Origin: Planctomycetia bacterium
Lineage (GTDB): Bacteria > Planctomycetota > Planctomycetia > Gemmatales > Gemmataceae
Assembly (NCBI GenBank): GCA_005808665.1
Contig: SYLG01000129.1
Span: 1-46,818 of the forward strand
Length of the DNA stretch: 46,818 nt
Reading direction: 5' to 3'
Below the pieces are notes generated by a model. It did not search any database and was not told the DNA's origin. It saw only the letters and a list, made by a program, of their open reading frames with translations. The position numbers and the translations under genes are program-made. Of the stretch, positions 34,198 through 42,448 are shown piece by piece. Each line of letters starts with the position of its first letter. Position 1 is the stretch's first letter.

Positions 34198-34957
34198 GCT
34201 GTTCTGGCTCCATCACGGCGATTTTTCCTTTGTCAAGGTGCCAAACACTATGGGCCAGTTGGGAAATGGAATTGAGATCGTGACTCACCAATAACACCGT
34301 TACTCCGGTTTGTTGGTTGATTCTGGCAATGAGTTGGTAAAAGCGCTCCACATCCTGATAGTCGATGCCTGCAGCGGGTTCATCGAGCAGTAACAGTTCC
34401 GGGTGTGGTTCCATTGCCAACGCCAATAAAACCCTTTGGAGTTCACCCCCTGAAAGTTTTTCCACCGGTCGATCCAGCAAAGATTCCGCGGCACCCACCC
34501 CTGTTAAAATGTTGACCATTCGTTTTCGGATAGCAGGTCTCAAACCAAAAAACAAAGGTTTTCGTTGCAAGGCCAATCCAAGAAAGTCAGCAACAGTCAA
34601 CGGCAAATGTGCTTCATTTCGCAGCTTTTGTGGCACATACCCCACCTGCGAGGGAACGGGGCGACTGTGATCGTGGCCACAATGGTAGCGAATGGTTCCC
34701 TGGTGAGATATCTCTCCCAAAAGCACTCGCAAAAGGGTCGATTTTCCTGCACCATTCAGGCCAACAAGGGCGGTTATTTTCCCAACCTCAAGTTCCGCAT
34801 CAAGGCCATGAAGGATGCAATTCCCACCGAGTGCCACATGGACACCACGCATTGTCAAAAGGGGTTGACAGTTGGCGTGGCGGGAAACCGGTAGGGACAC
34901 CAAAACGGGATTGGTTCCAGGACCTGACGGTTTGGCACCTGCAAAGGATTCGGTCAA
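34160..34957 (-). CDS. Metal (zinc/manganese-type) ABC transporter ATP-binding protein
   Basis: A 265-aa ABC ATPase of the ZnuC/MntB group that would power import of a divalent metal. Walker A GLNGAGKST (66-74), signature LSGGE (168-172), Walker B LLLLDEP (188-194) and the switch His in VSHDLNS are all present. The first 30 residues are an unusual extension before the first strand. The start is a TTG that overlaps the stop of the binding-protein gene (TTGA), with GGAGGGG 5 nt upstream. The membrane permease that should follow is not found on this strand; the next gene is the convergent PII gene. Confidence 0.92.
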   Translation of the reverse strand: MTESFAGAKPSGPGTNPVLVSLPVSRHANCQPLLTMRGVHVALGGNCILHGLDAELEVGKITALVGLNGAGKSTLLRVLLGEISHQGTIRYHCGHDHSRPVPSQVGYVPQKLRNEAHLPLTVADFLGLALQRKPLFFGLRPAIRKRMVNILTGVGAAESLLDRPVEKLSGGELQRVLLALAMEPHPELLLLDEPAAGIDYQDVERFYQLIARINQQTGVTVLLVSHDLNSISQLAHSVWHLDKGKIAVMEPEQLKTLSQANRERP

Positions 34958-35922
34958 GGAAGCCCCTCCACAAGCCGATCGAGGTTATTTCCCAAAATGC
35001 GCACAAACCACTTGGCATCAGGACCTGCCGGGTCTTCGCAGGTCTCCATCGGATCAATTTCAATGAGCCTTGCATCCAGTCCGGACTTTTTCAGTTCGCC
35101 AAGGAGCCACTGGGCGGCAGTCGTTTTAGGATATTGGGGCTCTACAATAATGGTTTTGATCCCGACCTTTTTACATCGCTCAACCAACTTTGACAACCTG
35201 GGCGAGCTGGGTTCATCCCCTGGACCCGCCTGAATCACATCCACCACTTTAATACCAAAGCTTTGGGCAAAATAGGCCATGGACTCGTGCATGGTAATCA
35301 CCTTGCGATCGGTTTTGTCCTTAAGGCGATCAGGGAGAGATTTCTTTAGAGCCATTATCTCCTGGACCAATCCTTCTGCCCGATCCTTGAACCCTTTGGC
35401 ATTGGGAGGATCCATTTCCGACAATTCTTTCGCAATCTCCCGAATGCAAAAGGCGGATTGCGGAACACCGAGCCAATAGTGGGGATCTTTTTCCCCATGG
35501 TGATGTTCGTGACCCGGATGTGCCACCTCCGCCTCATCATGGTTGTGGGGAGACTCCAAAACCAGATCTTCGGGCAAAAATTGGCCCAAGTTAAGTGTTC
35601 GCATGTTGGGACCACCGTGTCCCTTTGCTAGCTTTCCCGCAAAATGATCATCCAAGGTCAACCCATTCATCAGGAACAAGTCGGTTCGCCTCAACAATTG
35701 GCCATCTTTGATTTGAAATTGGTGATGATGCGGGCCGTTGGTGGTGCACAGGGTTTTTACCGATCCCTTGTCCCCCAAAATGGATCTTGCCCAACTCGCC
35801 AACGGGGGAAAGCTGGCCACAATTCGTGGCGAGGTCGTCTCTTGTCCCCATGGATCAGGCGCACTCGAACAGCCAACCAAAGCACTAAGGCCAAGGCTCA
35901 ATCCTATCCAAACCTGCCTCAT
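34954..35922 (-). CDS. Zinc-type ABC transporter substrate-binding lipoprotein (ZnuA-like)
   Basis: A 322-aa cluster A-I (ZnuA/TroA-like) binding protein. The N terminus is a lipoprotein signal with lipobox LVGC (MRQVWIGLSLGLSALVGCSS). Metal-binding features include GPHHHQF near residue 63-69, a His-rich loop HNHDEAEVAHPGHEHHHGEK typical of zinc binders, then the GVDQ-type region with TMHESMAYFAQSFGIK. The His-rich loop favours zinc over manganese. GGAG lies about 7 nt before the ATG. It starts 15 nt after the BNR-protein gene and overlaps the ATPase gene by 4 nt, so all are likely one transcript. Confidence 0.92.
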   Translation of the reverse strand: MRQVWIGLSLGLSALVGCSSAPDPWGQETTSPRIVASFPPLASWARSILGDKGSVKTLCTTNGPHHHQFQIKDGQLLRRTDLFLMNGLTLDDHFAGKLAKGHGGPNMRTLNLGQFLPEDLVLESPHNHDEAEVAHPGHEHHHGEKDPHYWLGVPQSAFCIREIAKELSEMDPPNAKGFKDRAEGLVQEIMALKKSLPDRLKDKTDRKVITMHESMAYFAQSFGIKVVDVIQAGPGDEPSSPRLSKLVERCKKVGIKTIIVEPQYPKTTAAQWLLGELKKSGLDARLIEIDPMETCEDPAGPDAKWFVRILGNNLDRLVEGLP

Positions 35923-35937
35923 CAGAAATCTCCGCTC

Positions 35938-38580
35938 CTAGGGTTTCTCGCGGCAAAGGAATGATTTCTCAATCTTTTGGCCATCCAGTTCCGCACTTAC
36001 CCTGTAGACCAAATCCCGGGCTTTTTTACCATTCTCCGGAGTTTTGGCAACGGGATCAACCGCAAGGGGCACTGGAATTGGAACATCCCAATATATCGAC
36101 TGGAATCCTTCGTTATTCCTTCCCTTAAGCGAGGCAACAACCTTTCCGGCTGAATCCACAATGTTTATTTGGGGGTTACCTTTCGCTCCTCTGGGGACAT
36201 AAAAACCCAATTCCACCCCAGGCTTGGGATTCGTCCCAATAAAATCCAGGCCGGGTCTGATTTTGGTAACCCTTTGCAAGGGTAGCCTTTCAAAATCTGA
36301 AATGTCCAATAAGGAAAACTTCTTTGGAATCCCAAACTTTTGTACATAAATTGCAACCGATAGGTCCAGAATCCAGACTCCTCGACCATGCGTCCCTACA
36401 ACCAATTCGTCGGTTTTACGGGAAGCTGCCAAACCATGAATAGGAACCGTGGGAAGGGAGTCCAATTTGAAAAACGAATCCCCGGCGTTTACGCTGCACC
36501 AAAGTCCATTTTCTGTGCCCACAAACCACAATCCAGGCTGGGTGGGGTGTTCCAGGACAACATGAATAAACCCTGACCTTTCCCCATCCGCAGACAACCT
36601 GGAAGAAAGATCCAACCAGGATTTCCCTTCGTCATTCGTTTGAAAAAGGTAAGGGCGATCATCCCCCAGACGATGTCGGTCAACCCCAACCAAAGCAGAA
36701 CCTTTGCATTTGGCCAAGGGACAAATGGCCCGGATCCACCCAGGGGTATCTAGAGGTATGTGGCTCCCTACCTCGGACCAGGATTTCCCCAAATCTTTTG
36801 TAACATGGACCATTCCATCATCGGATCCGGCCCAAAGGCAATGGCGATCGATTAAATCCTCAGCTAAAACAGAGAGGTTATTTCCCGATTGGGAATCTGG
36901 CCCGGGAACGCCGCGGGTAAGGTCCGGGCTGATTCTTTGCCAGTTTGCCCCTTTTGCCTCGGAACGGAATACATGATTCGCACCAAAATAGATCGCATTG
37001 GGAGTATGTTTTGACATTATCAGAGGGGCATTCCACTCAAAACGCAAGGCAGGCTCTCTTTCCGATGGCCTTGGCCTGATATCAATACTAAGGCCTGCAC
37101 GAAAATCGTGGCGGCGCAATCCCCCATTTTGCGATTCAAGGTAGGCAATATGAGCCGTAAATGGATCCTGCTTGGCTTGAAATCCATCCGCACCAAAGAG
37201 CCGACTCCAATCCGTTGCCAGGATTCCTTCGGGACGGCCTGTCCGGGAAGGACCAATCCAGGTTCCATTGTCCTGGAGGCCACCCATTACCCGATAGGGT
37301 GTCCGTTCATCAACATCCACCGCATAAAACTGGGAAAGTACCATGTTATTGTGATGGACCCAACTCCTGCCACGGTCTTTGGAAGAATATAGTCCTCCAT
37401 CCGTACCCAGGATCATTGTCCGAGGTTCTTTTGGGTCAAAAACCAAGGCATGATGGTCAGGATGAACATTAAATCCCATATCGCTTCGAAATGTTTTACC
37501 TCCATCGGTTGTAAGAAACAGGGGAATGCCAAGGACCCAAATCCGTTTGCCATCCTTTGGGTCAACCCGAATCTGCCCAAAATAAAAGGGGCGTGGACAC
37601 AGGTCATTTAATTTGAACCATGAATCCCCTCCGTCAAGGGATTCAAAGATCCCCCCGGTTTCCACAGGTCCGGGAATACCCATGGTGGGAACCTGGTCCG
37701 GGACATTTACAATTTTGGTATCACCAGTCTGGATCACCGCCAAAATACGACCGGGTTTTGTTTTATCGAAATCGATGCCACACCTGCCATAGGTCCCCAT
37801 GGGAAGGCCCATAATCGCTTTTTGAAAGGATTTTCCGCCATCTTTTGAATGGTAGATCCCAGCTTCGGAGGCAAACTGCTCCTGAGGGTTTCCACCCGCA
37901 AAAGGACCACGCCGAACCCGGTAGGCACAGGCCACAATGTGGGAAGGATCGTGTGGATCCAACCGCACATCCACCGCCCCAACATCACCAGGAACCGGCA
38001 GGACCTGTTTCCAGGATTGGCCGGAATTCTCGGTTAAAAAGAGTCCCCGTTGGCCCCCTTCATTCCAAAGTGGACCAAGGGAAGCCACGAAAATGCGACT
38101 AGTGTTCCTGGGGTCAATGACGATTCGTCCAATGTGCCTCGATGAGGCCAATCCCTTTTTCTGCCAGGTTTGACCATTGTTGATTGAAACATAAACCCCA
38201 TCACCCTGGGAGACGCTGTTTCTTGGATTGGCCTCCCCGGTCCCAACCCAAATTTCCCTTGGGTTATTGGGGTTTATTGCCACCGATCCCAAGGTGGAGG
38301 TGGATTCCTTATCAAAGGAACAGGTCCAGGTGATGCCAGCATTTTCCGTGATCCAAAGTCCTGAAGAGGCCGTGGCCACTAACCAACGGGAACTGTTGGT
38401 TGGATCCAAGGCAATTTCGGTTATCCGCCCGCCCATATTCGCCGGCCCAATCGACCTGGCAGGCACGGGAATCGATTCCCCTCGGACCATTTCACCCAAA
38501 AATAGCCGACAGGAGCTTGGAACAAGGCCAATCCAAACCAGCAGGAAATAGACACCAAAAAAGCCCTTGGGCTTAAACAT
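35938..38580 (-). CDS. Exported BNR-repeat (sortilin/VPS10-like beta-propeller) protein
   Basis: An 880-aa exported protein with a signal sequence (FFGVYFLLVWIGLVPSSC). It contains many Asp-box/BNR repeats such as SINNGQTWQKKG, TENSGQSWKQV, SKDGGKSFQKA, SLDGGDSWFKL, TTDGGKTFRSD, SKDRGRSWVHH, TKDLGKSWSEV and TNDEGKSWLDL, which build one or two seven-bladed propellers as in sortilin/VPS10 and xyloglucanase-type glycosyl hydrolases. The last 150 residues are a beta-sandwich with GVELGFYVPRGAKGNPQINI, a planctomycete C-terminal arrangement. Whether it hydrolyses glycans or only binds is not clear. Its start shares one base with the stop of the 66-aa gene (TAATG). Confidence 0.88.
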   Translation of the reverse strand: MFKPKGFFGVYFLLVWIGLVPSSCRLFLGEMVRGESIPVPARSIGPANMGGRITEIALDPTNSSRWLVATASSGLWITENAGITWTCSFDKESTSTLGSVAINPNNPREIWVGTGEANPRNSVSQGDGVYVSINNGQTWQKKGLASSRHIGRIVIDPRNTSRIFVASLGPLWNEGGQRGLFLTENSGQSWKQVLPVPGDVGAVDVRLDPHDPSHIVACAYRVRRGPFAGGNPQEQFASEAGIYHSKDGGKSFQKAIMGLPMGTYGRCGIDFDKTKPGRILAVIQTGDTKIVNVPDQVPTMGIPGPVETGGIFESLDGGDSWFKLNDLCPRPFYFGQIRVDPKDGKRIWVLGIPLFLTTDGGKTFRSDMGFNVHPDHHALVFDPKEPRTMILGTDGGLYSSKDRGRSWVHHNNMVLSQFYAVDVDERTPYRVMGGLQDNGTWIGPSRTGRPEGILATDWSRLFGADGFQAKQDPFTAHIAYLESQNGGLRRHDFRAGLSIDIRPRPSEREPALRFEWNAPLIMSKHTPNAIYFGANHVFRSEAKGANWQRISPDLTRGVPGPDSQSGNNLSVLAEDLIDRHCLWAGSDDGMVHVTKDLGKSWSEVGSHIPLDTPGWIRAICPLAKCKGSALVGVDRHRLGDDRPYLFQTNDEGKSWLDLSSRLSADGERSGFIHVVLEHPTQPGLWFVGTENGLWCSVNAGDSFFKLDSLPTVPIHGLAASRKTDELVVGTHGRGVWILDLSVAIYVQKFGIPKKFSLLDISDFERLPLQRVTKIRPGLDFIGTNPKPGVELGFYVPRGAKGNPQINIVDSAGKVVASLKGRNNEGFQSIYWDVPIPVPLAVDPVAKTPENGKKARDLVYRVSAELDGQKIEKSFLCREKP

Positions 38581-38780
38581 TACTTTGCGACATCAACAAT
38601 GACCAACCGGGCCGCCTTGTAGGCATTCTTGATGGCGGTAGCCCGGGCCTCCATTTGCCCTTCATTAAAGAAACTTCCAGGCTGATTCCTGGCCAACCCG
38701 GCGAGCTCGAATGTCAGGGGCAAAAGGCGGATGAATTCCTGAATTTTTTGCTGTTGGGCTTGTGCGTTGTCTGCGCTCAT
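38580..38780 (-). CDS. 66-aa conserved-looking small protein
   Basis: A 66-aa soluble, helical protein beginning MSADNAQAQQQKIQEFIRLL, then LTFELAGLARNQPGSFFNEG and ending KAARLVIVDVAK. GGAG lies 8 nt before the ATG. An upstream extension of the frame runs antisense through the CBS gene and is rejected. The stop codon and the start of the BNR gene share a base (TAATG), a sign of translational coupling. I recall similar short planctomycete proteins with an IQEFxRLLPLTxELAGL pattern but no function. Confidence 0.65.
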   Translation of the reverse strand: MSADNAQAQQQKIQEFIRLLPLTFELAGLARNQPGSFFNEGQMEARATAIKNAYKAARLVIVDVAK

Positions 38781-38940
38781 GGGGAAAACTCCGCAATTGG
38801 CTTGGGGTTGGGATGTACCATTATCCCCCGTCATCTTACTCATGAACCGGTTTGATTCCAACTTGCCGATGAAGGGGATCCACCAGAACCCTATAAAGTA
38901 CCATTCAAGTTTCTCTGGTTTGGTCCTCCGGAGTGCGCTT
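38781..38940. promoter_or_regulatory. Divergent control region between the zinc/BNR operon and the CBS-oxidoreductase operon
   Basis: This 160-nt region must hold the promoters of two divergent operons. A TATAAA at 38892-38897 is placed 43 nt before the GTG of the CBS gene and could be its -10 element, but a matching -35 at normal spacing is not evident. No operator palindrome is obvious. Confidence 0.35.
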
Positions 38941-39447
38941 GTGGAATTGGCTCGCAATTTAAAAGTAGAATCTGTCGGCCAACTTGCGTTGATGCCACCG
39001 ATCGCTCTTTCCCCCAGACAAAGCGTTGAGGAAGCCATCCGGTTAATGCGAAGCCACGGATCCGGATGTGTTTTGTTAACCATTGAAGGCAGGTTGTCTG
39101 GAATTTTCACGGAAAAAGACCTACTTTGCCGGGTTTTGGTCCCAAGACTCCCCCTTGCCACGGCCCTGGCGGAGGTTTCAACCCAACCTCCCACTTTTTT
39201 GGGGGCGACGGACCCAGTGGGCTTGGCAATGGCACGAATGGTAGAAAATCGAACCAGACACATACCTGTGGTTGATGAATCCCAGCGACCGGTTGGGGTC
39301 CTTACTTCCCGTATCCTCCTCCGGTTTATTGCCCAACATTTTCCAAGAACCATCCATACACTGCCGCCTCGCCCATTTAAACCAAATTCTCAATTCGAAA
39401 ACGATGAGCCCCTTTGCCAGCAAACCATGAAAAAGGGGAGCCTGTGA
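38941..39447 (+). CDS. CBS-domain pair protein
   Basis: A 168-aa protein made almost wholly of one CBS pair (Bateman module). CBS1 spans about 22-80 (PPIALSPRQSVEEAIRLMRS, SGIFTEKDLLCRVL) and CBS2 about 85-145 (GLAMARMVENRTRHIPVVDE, PVGVLTSRILLRFI). Such modules bind AMP, ATP or related nucleotides and regulate partner enzymes. I start at the GTG at 38941 because GGAG lies 7 nt before it; longer frames would overlap the divergent gene's start. Its TGA overlaps the GTG of the oxidoreductase (GTGA), so the two are translationally coupled and the CBS protein probably regulates that enzyme. Confidence 0.87.
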   Translation: MELARNLKVESVGQLALMPPIALSPRQSVEEAIRLMRSHGSGCVLLTIEGRLSGIFTEKDLLCRVLVPRLPLATALAEVSTQPPTFLGATDPVGLAMARMVENRTRHIPVVDESQRPVGVLTSRILLRFIAQHFPRTIHTLPPRPFKPNSQFENDEPLCQQTMKKGSL

Positions 39448-41915
39448 ATCCAAAGCTCCTCCCTCCAGACCCTACCCATTTACCTACACCCAATTATCCA
39501 AACCCAACCTCCAAAACTTGCCATGAATGGATTCAAACGGGTGCCCCAGGATACAAACGGTTGCACCTTCGCATTGCAGGGGACTTGGGCGATGGGGTAG
39601 TTCAGCTTGCCAGGCTTGCCGCCCGCGGCTTTGCCATGCAAGAGTACCCCGTAGAACTTTGCATTCATCCCACCGCCTGGATTCGTGCTGACCCCGGTAC
39701 CCCTGGGGCTCACCTGATGATAGACCTCTATGCCCTGGTTCCCATGGAATTTCATTATTCCAATAGGCCCTATTCTGAGGAAACAAACGGTTTGGAGGGG
39801 GGAATTGATGGTTGGATTGCTTTTAGGTCCAACTCCCTGCCCCATGGATTTTCCCCACAAAAAGATCGGGTTTGGGTCCTTGTTGATGCGGATGCCCTAA
39901 GTGCCCGCCAATTAGCCATGCCTCACGACCTGCCTTGGGATACGGCAAAAAGGGAGGTTGAAATCCACTCCTTGTCCTTTCTGAACCTGCCAAAAGAACT
40001 GGACCTGGATAGACATTGGCGACGAACCCAGCGTTTACTTAGTCCCCGCGAATTGGCCCGTTGTCGCTCTTTTACACCACTTGGATGGATTGCCGGTCGT
40101 TTTGGCCTGGAAATGGGACCGTGGGATTTATGGATCGAAGAACATTTCCGGAATCACCCTCCCATGAAAGACATGGCCCAAAGCCTTCTCCGAGCCGGCC
40201 AACATTGTGCTTTAGCGTTAACCTCTTTCCAGCCAACCCATCCCTTTCAAAAACCTTCCCGCACCCTGCCCCTTTTGGACCGTGGAGTATGGAAAATGGT
40301 TTCAGGATTTGAAGCCCTGATAAATGGCCTTTTGGACTCCATTTCCAGGTTTTCAAAACAAATCCATATTTTCGCCCCACAAAGTCCAACTTATGCACCG
40401 TTGCTAATCCTGGCCTCCGGTTTGGAATCGCATGGAATCATCATTCACCCGGCCGAAAGCCCATGGGCGGCTGCGTGGAATGCCTGGGGTGCATGGATGG
40501 GTGGCGCATGTGTCCTTGTGTTGGGAGCCGGGGATTTTCGTCCATTACTTCCCCAGCAAAACCCCTTCCGATCGGGCGGTGGACTCGTTTTTCTCGACCC
40601 CGAAAAAAACCAGCCTTTGGAAATGCCAACTCAATTGGTAATTGATTCGCCTTCAGCACTCGAAACCGTCGCAAAAACCTGGATTCATTCCAGGGAAATC
40701 ACCCATGTTAACCATGTCCGTGATTTATGGAACCGCGAAGAACCCATTCACCTGGGATTAAAACTATCAAACCTTCCCAAAATAGCACACCATACGGCTA
40801 GGGAGCCCAAAAAAACAGAACTCGAATACATATCTCCCAAAACGGATTTACCACCAAACGGGCCAAATTCCAAAAATGGAAATGCACCCCATCCCAAGCC
40901 AACGCCCAAACATTCCCCCCTGAACACATTCCACTCCCCAAAGCAGGGTTGGTGCCCAGGTTGCGGGAATTACTCCATTTTGGAGCATTTGACTCCGTAT
41001 CTTGAAAACGGCGTTCCGGTAGTAATTCTCGGCGCTCCCGGATGTGCAGGGCTTTTGGGTGATTGGCTTGCAGTCCATCAGTCCCATTGCCCTACAGGTG
41101 CGGTGATTCACGCCGCTACCGGGCTTTTTCATGCCTGGCCCGAAGCCATGATTTGGGTTGCGGCAGGGGATGGCGAGCTCAGCGGCCCAAGCTTGGGGCC
41201 CTTTTTGGGTTTGGTCCGGCAAAACTACCCCATAAAGGTTCTCTTCGTAAACAACGAATGTGCCGCAGGTGCAAAAGGTTTGACAACCCCGGTCTCAGGA
41301 CCCCTGGATTACCACAATTCGGGAGGATCCCCGCTCCCTTTGGCAGGCTTACTCATTCTTGCCGGGGCAAGTTTTTATGCCAGGACTCTTGATGTCGAGG
41401 TCGACCAATTGGACGGAATCCTGGGCTCTGCATCCAGTCATCGAGGTTGCGCCATTGTCGAAATTTGGCAAAATTGCCGTGTCCACAACGACGCCAACCA
41501 TGACGACCTGATTGATCGCCATCTGAGCAAAAAACATCGCCTTGACCTGCATCCAGGCCGACCCATGAGTCCTGAATGCGATCCGGACAAAGGACTCGTT
41601 TGGGATGGTGGAATGCTCGTCGCAAATTCCCAATCGGGAACCGACCCTGGCCCATTTTTGATCCATGATCCGACTACCACAACGCCGACTCTGGCCGTGG
41701 CTTTGGTAGCGATGGGCCTGAATAACCCTGCTGAGCCAACCTGTTTCGGGATATTCGTGTCCAGGCGACTTCCTTCACGCACTCCTGCTTTGTCTATGGG
41801 GGGAAGTGGACCCAAAAACCCCAATTCAAAAGTCTGGATCCTGCCTGACTACCCGGAAACAAATGAGGCCTATGTTCCGGAAATGCTATTCCCCCCCATG
41901 GGGAGTACTCCATGA
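39444..41915 (+). CDS. Single-chain 2-oxoacid:acceptor oxidoreductase (gamma-like, shortened alpha-like, beta)
   Basis: An 823-aa fusion of the 2-oxoacid:ferredoxin oxidoreductase superfamily. Residues 38-230 are gamma-like, beginning RLHLRIAGDLGDGVVQLARL. Residues of about 283-440 resemble the start of the alpha (pyrimidine-binding) subunit: SGFEALINGLLDS, then HPAESPWAAAWNAWGAWMGG, where Glu338 sits at the position of the TPP-activating Glu; the rest of alpha, normally over 200 more residues, is absent. A low-complexity linker (450-500) precedes the beta domain, which keeps four cluster cysteines (Cys504, Cys507, Cys534, Cys678) and the TPP motif GDG 575-577 with Asn603-Asn604. The last 120 residues are unassigned. 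The GTG start is in a 4-nt overlap with the CBS gene, and the end overlaps the zinc-ribbon/CBS gene (ATGA). A TTG at 39414 is a weaker start. Substrate unknown; 2-oxoglutarate or pyruvate are possible. Confidence 0.83.
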   Translation: MNPKLLPPDPTHLPTPNYPNPTSKTCHEWIQTGAPGYKRLHLRIAGDLGDGVVQLARLAARGFAMQEYPVELCIHPTAWIRADPGTPGAHLMIDLYALVPMEFHYSNRPYSEETNGLEGGIDGWIAFRSNSLPHGFSPQKDRVWVLVDADALSARQLAMPHDLPWDTAKREVEIHSLSFLNLPKELDLDRHWRRTQRLLSPRELARCRSFTPLGWIAGRFGLEMGPWDLWIEEHFRNHPPMKDMAQSLLRAGQHCALALTSFQPTHPFQKPSRTLPLLDRGVWKMVSGFEALINGLLDSISRFSKQIHIFAPQSPTYAPLLILASGLESHGIIIHPAESPWAAAWNAWGAWMGGACVLVLGAGDFRPLLPQQNPFRSGGGLVFLDPEKNQPLEMPTQLVIDSPSALETVAKTWIHSREITHVNHVRDLWNREEPIHLGLKLSNLPKIAHHTAREPKKTELEYISPKTDLPPNGPNSKNGNAPHPKPTPKHSPLNTFHSPKQGWCPGCGNYSILEHLTPYLENGVPVVILGAPGCAGLLGDWLAVHQSHCPTGAVIHAATGLFHAWPEAMIWVAAGDGELSGPSLGPFLGLVRQNYPIKVLFVNNECAAGAKGLTTPVSGPLDYHNSGGSPLPLAGLLILAGASFYARTLDVEVDQLDGILGSASSHRGCAIVEIWQNCRVHNDANHDDLIDRHLSKKHRLDLHPGRPMSPECDPDKGLVWDGGMLVANSQSGTDPGPFLIHDPTTTTPTLAVALVAMGLNNPAEPTCFGIFVSRRLPSRTPALSMGGSGPKNPNSKVWILPDYPETNEAYVPEMLFPPMGSTP

Positions 41916-42433
41916 ATTGCCCCTGCTGCAATACCCGGGTCATTTCCGGTGATCCCTGGTGCCCCGATTGTTGGACTCCACTAGCCAACGAAGGATCTGC
42001 CATCCCCCAGGACCGGGTGGAATGGAGCTTGCTTCGTGACACCGTGGCTAAACTTGGCCCAAACAAGGTTCCCATTTATCCAAGAGCCACACCCGTTGGG
42101 TTTGTCCTGGAAGGAATGGAACGCGAAAAATCTACTTCTGCCATCCTTATCAGGGATAATGGTTCCCTGGCCGGAATCCTGACAGAAAACGACATCCTCA
42201 ACCGCATCGCTCCCCTTGGCCCCCAAGGTTTGGAGCTACCTGTTAGCCAATTCATGACTCAAAACCCCCATACGATCCAGGAACAGGAATACCTGGCCCG
42301 CGTCCTTCAAATCATGGACGGAACAGGCTACCGCCACCTCCCCGTGGTCCGTGGCGAAAAACCGGTTGGCATGATCACCCTCGGAGTCCTAATGCGCCAT
42401 TTTCGAGAACTTTGCACCGAGGCCCTTGGATAA
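41912..42433 (+). CDS. Zinc-ribbon plus CBS-pair protein
   Basis: A 173-aa protein with an N-terminal zinc ribbon (Cys3, Cys6, Cys17, Cys20 in MNCPCCNTRVISGDPWCPDC) followed by a CBS pair: residues of about 55-110 (PVGFVLEGMEREKSTSAILI, AGILTENDILNRI) and 115-170 (SQFMTQNPHTIQEQEYLARV, GYRHLPVVRGEKPVGMITLG). It overlaps the oxidoreductase stop by 4 nt (ATGA). The two CBS proteins that bracket the enzyme suggest dual nucleotide control of one redox reaction. The operon ends here, 15 nt before the convergent permease gene. Confidence 0.9.
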   Translation: MNCPCCNTRVISGDPWCPDCWTPLANEGSAIPQDRVEWSLLRDTVAKLGPNKVPIYPRATPVGFVLEGMEREKSTSAILIRDNGSLAGILTENDILNRIAPLGPQGLELPVSQFMTQNPHTIQEQEYLARVLQIMDGTGYRHLPVVRGEKPVGMITLGVLMRHFRELCTEALG

Positions 42434-42448
42434 GCCTTGGTTGGTCGT

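Noticed and set aside
34609-35193. 194-codon plus-strand frame opposite the zinc ABC genes
   Set aside because: It is a mirror of the binding-protein and ATPase genes, rich in His and Gln, with no recognisable domain.
38781-39353. N-terminal extension of the minus-strand frame (257 codons) that ends as the 66-aa gene
   Set aside because: It runs antisense through the CBS gene, has biased shadow composition (many Arg and Ser), and the internal ATG at 38780 has a good ribosome-binding site.
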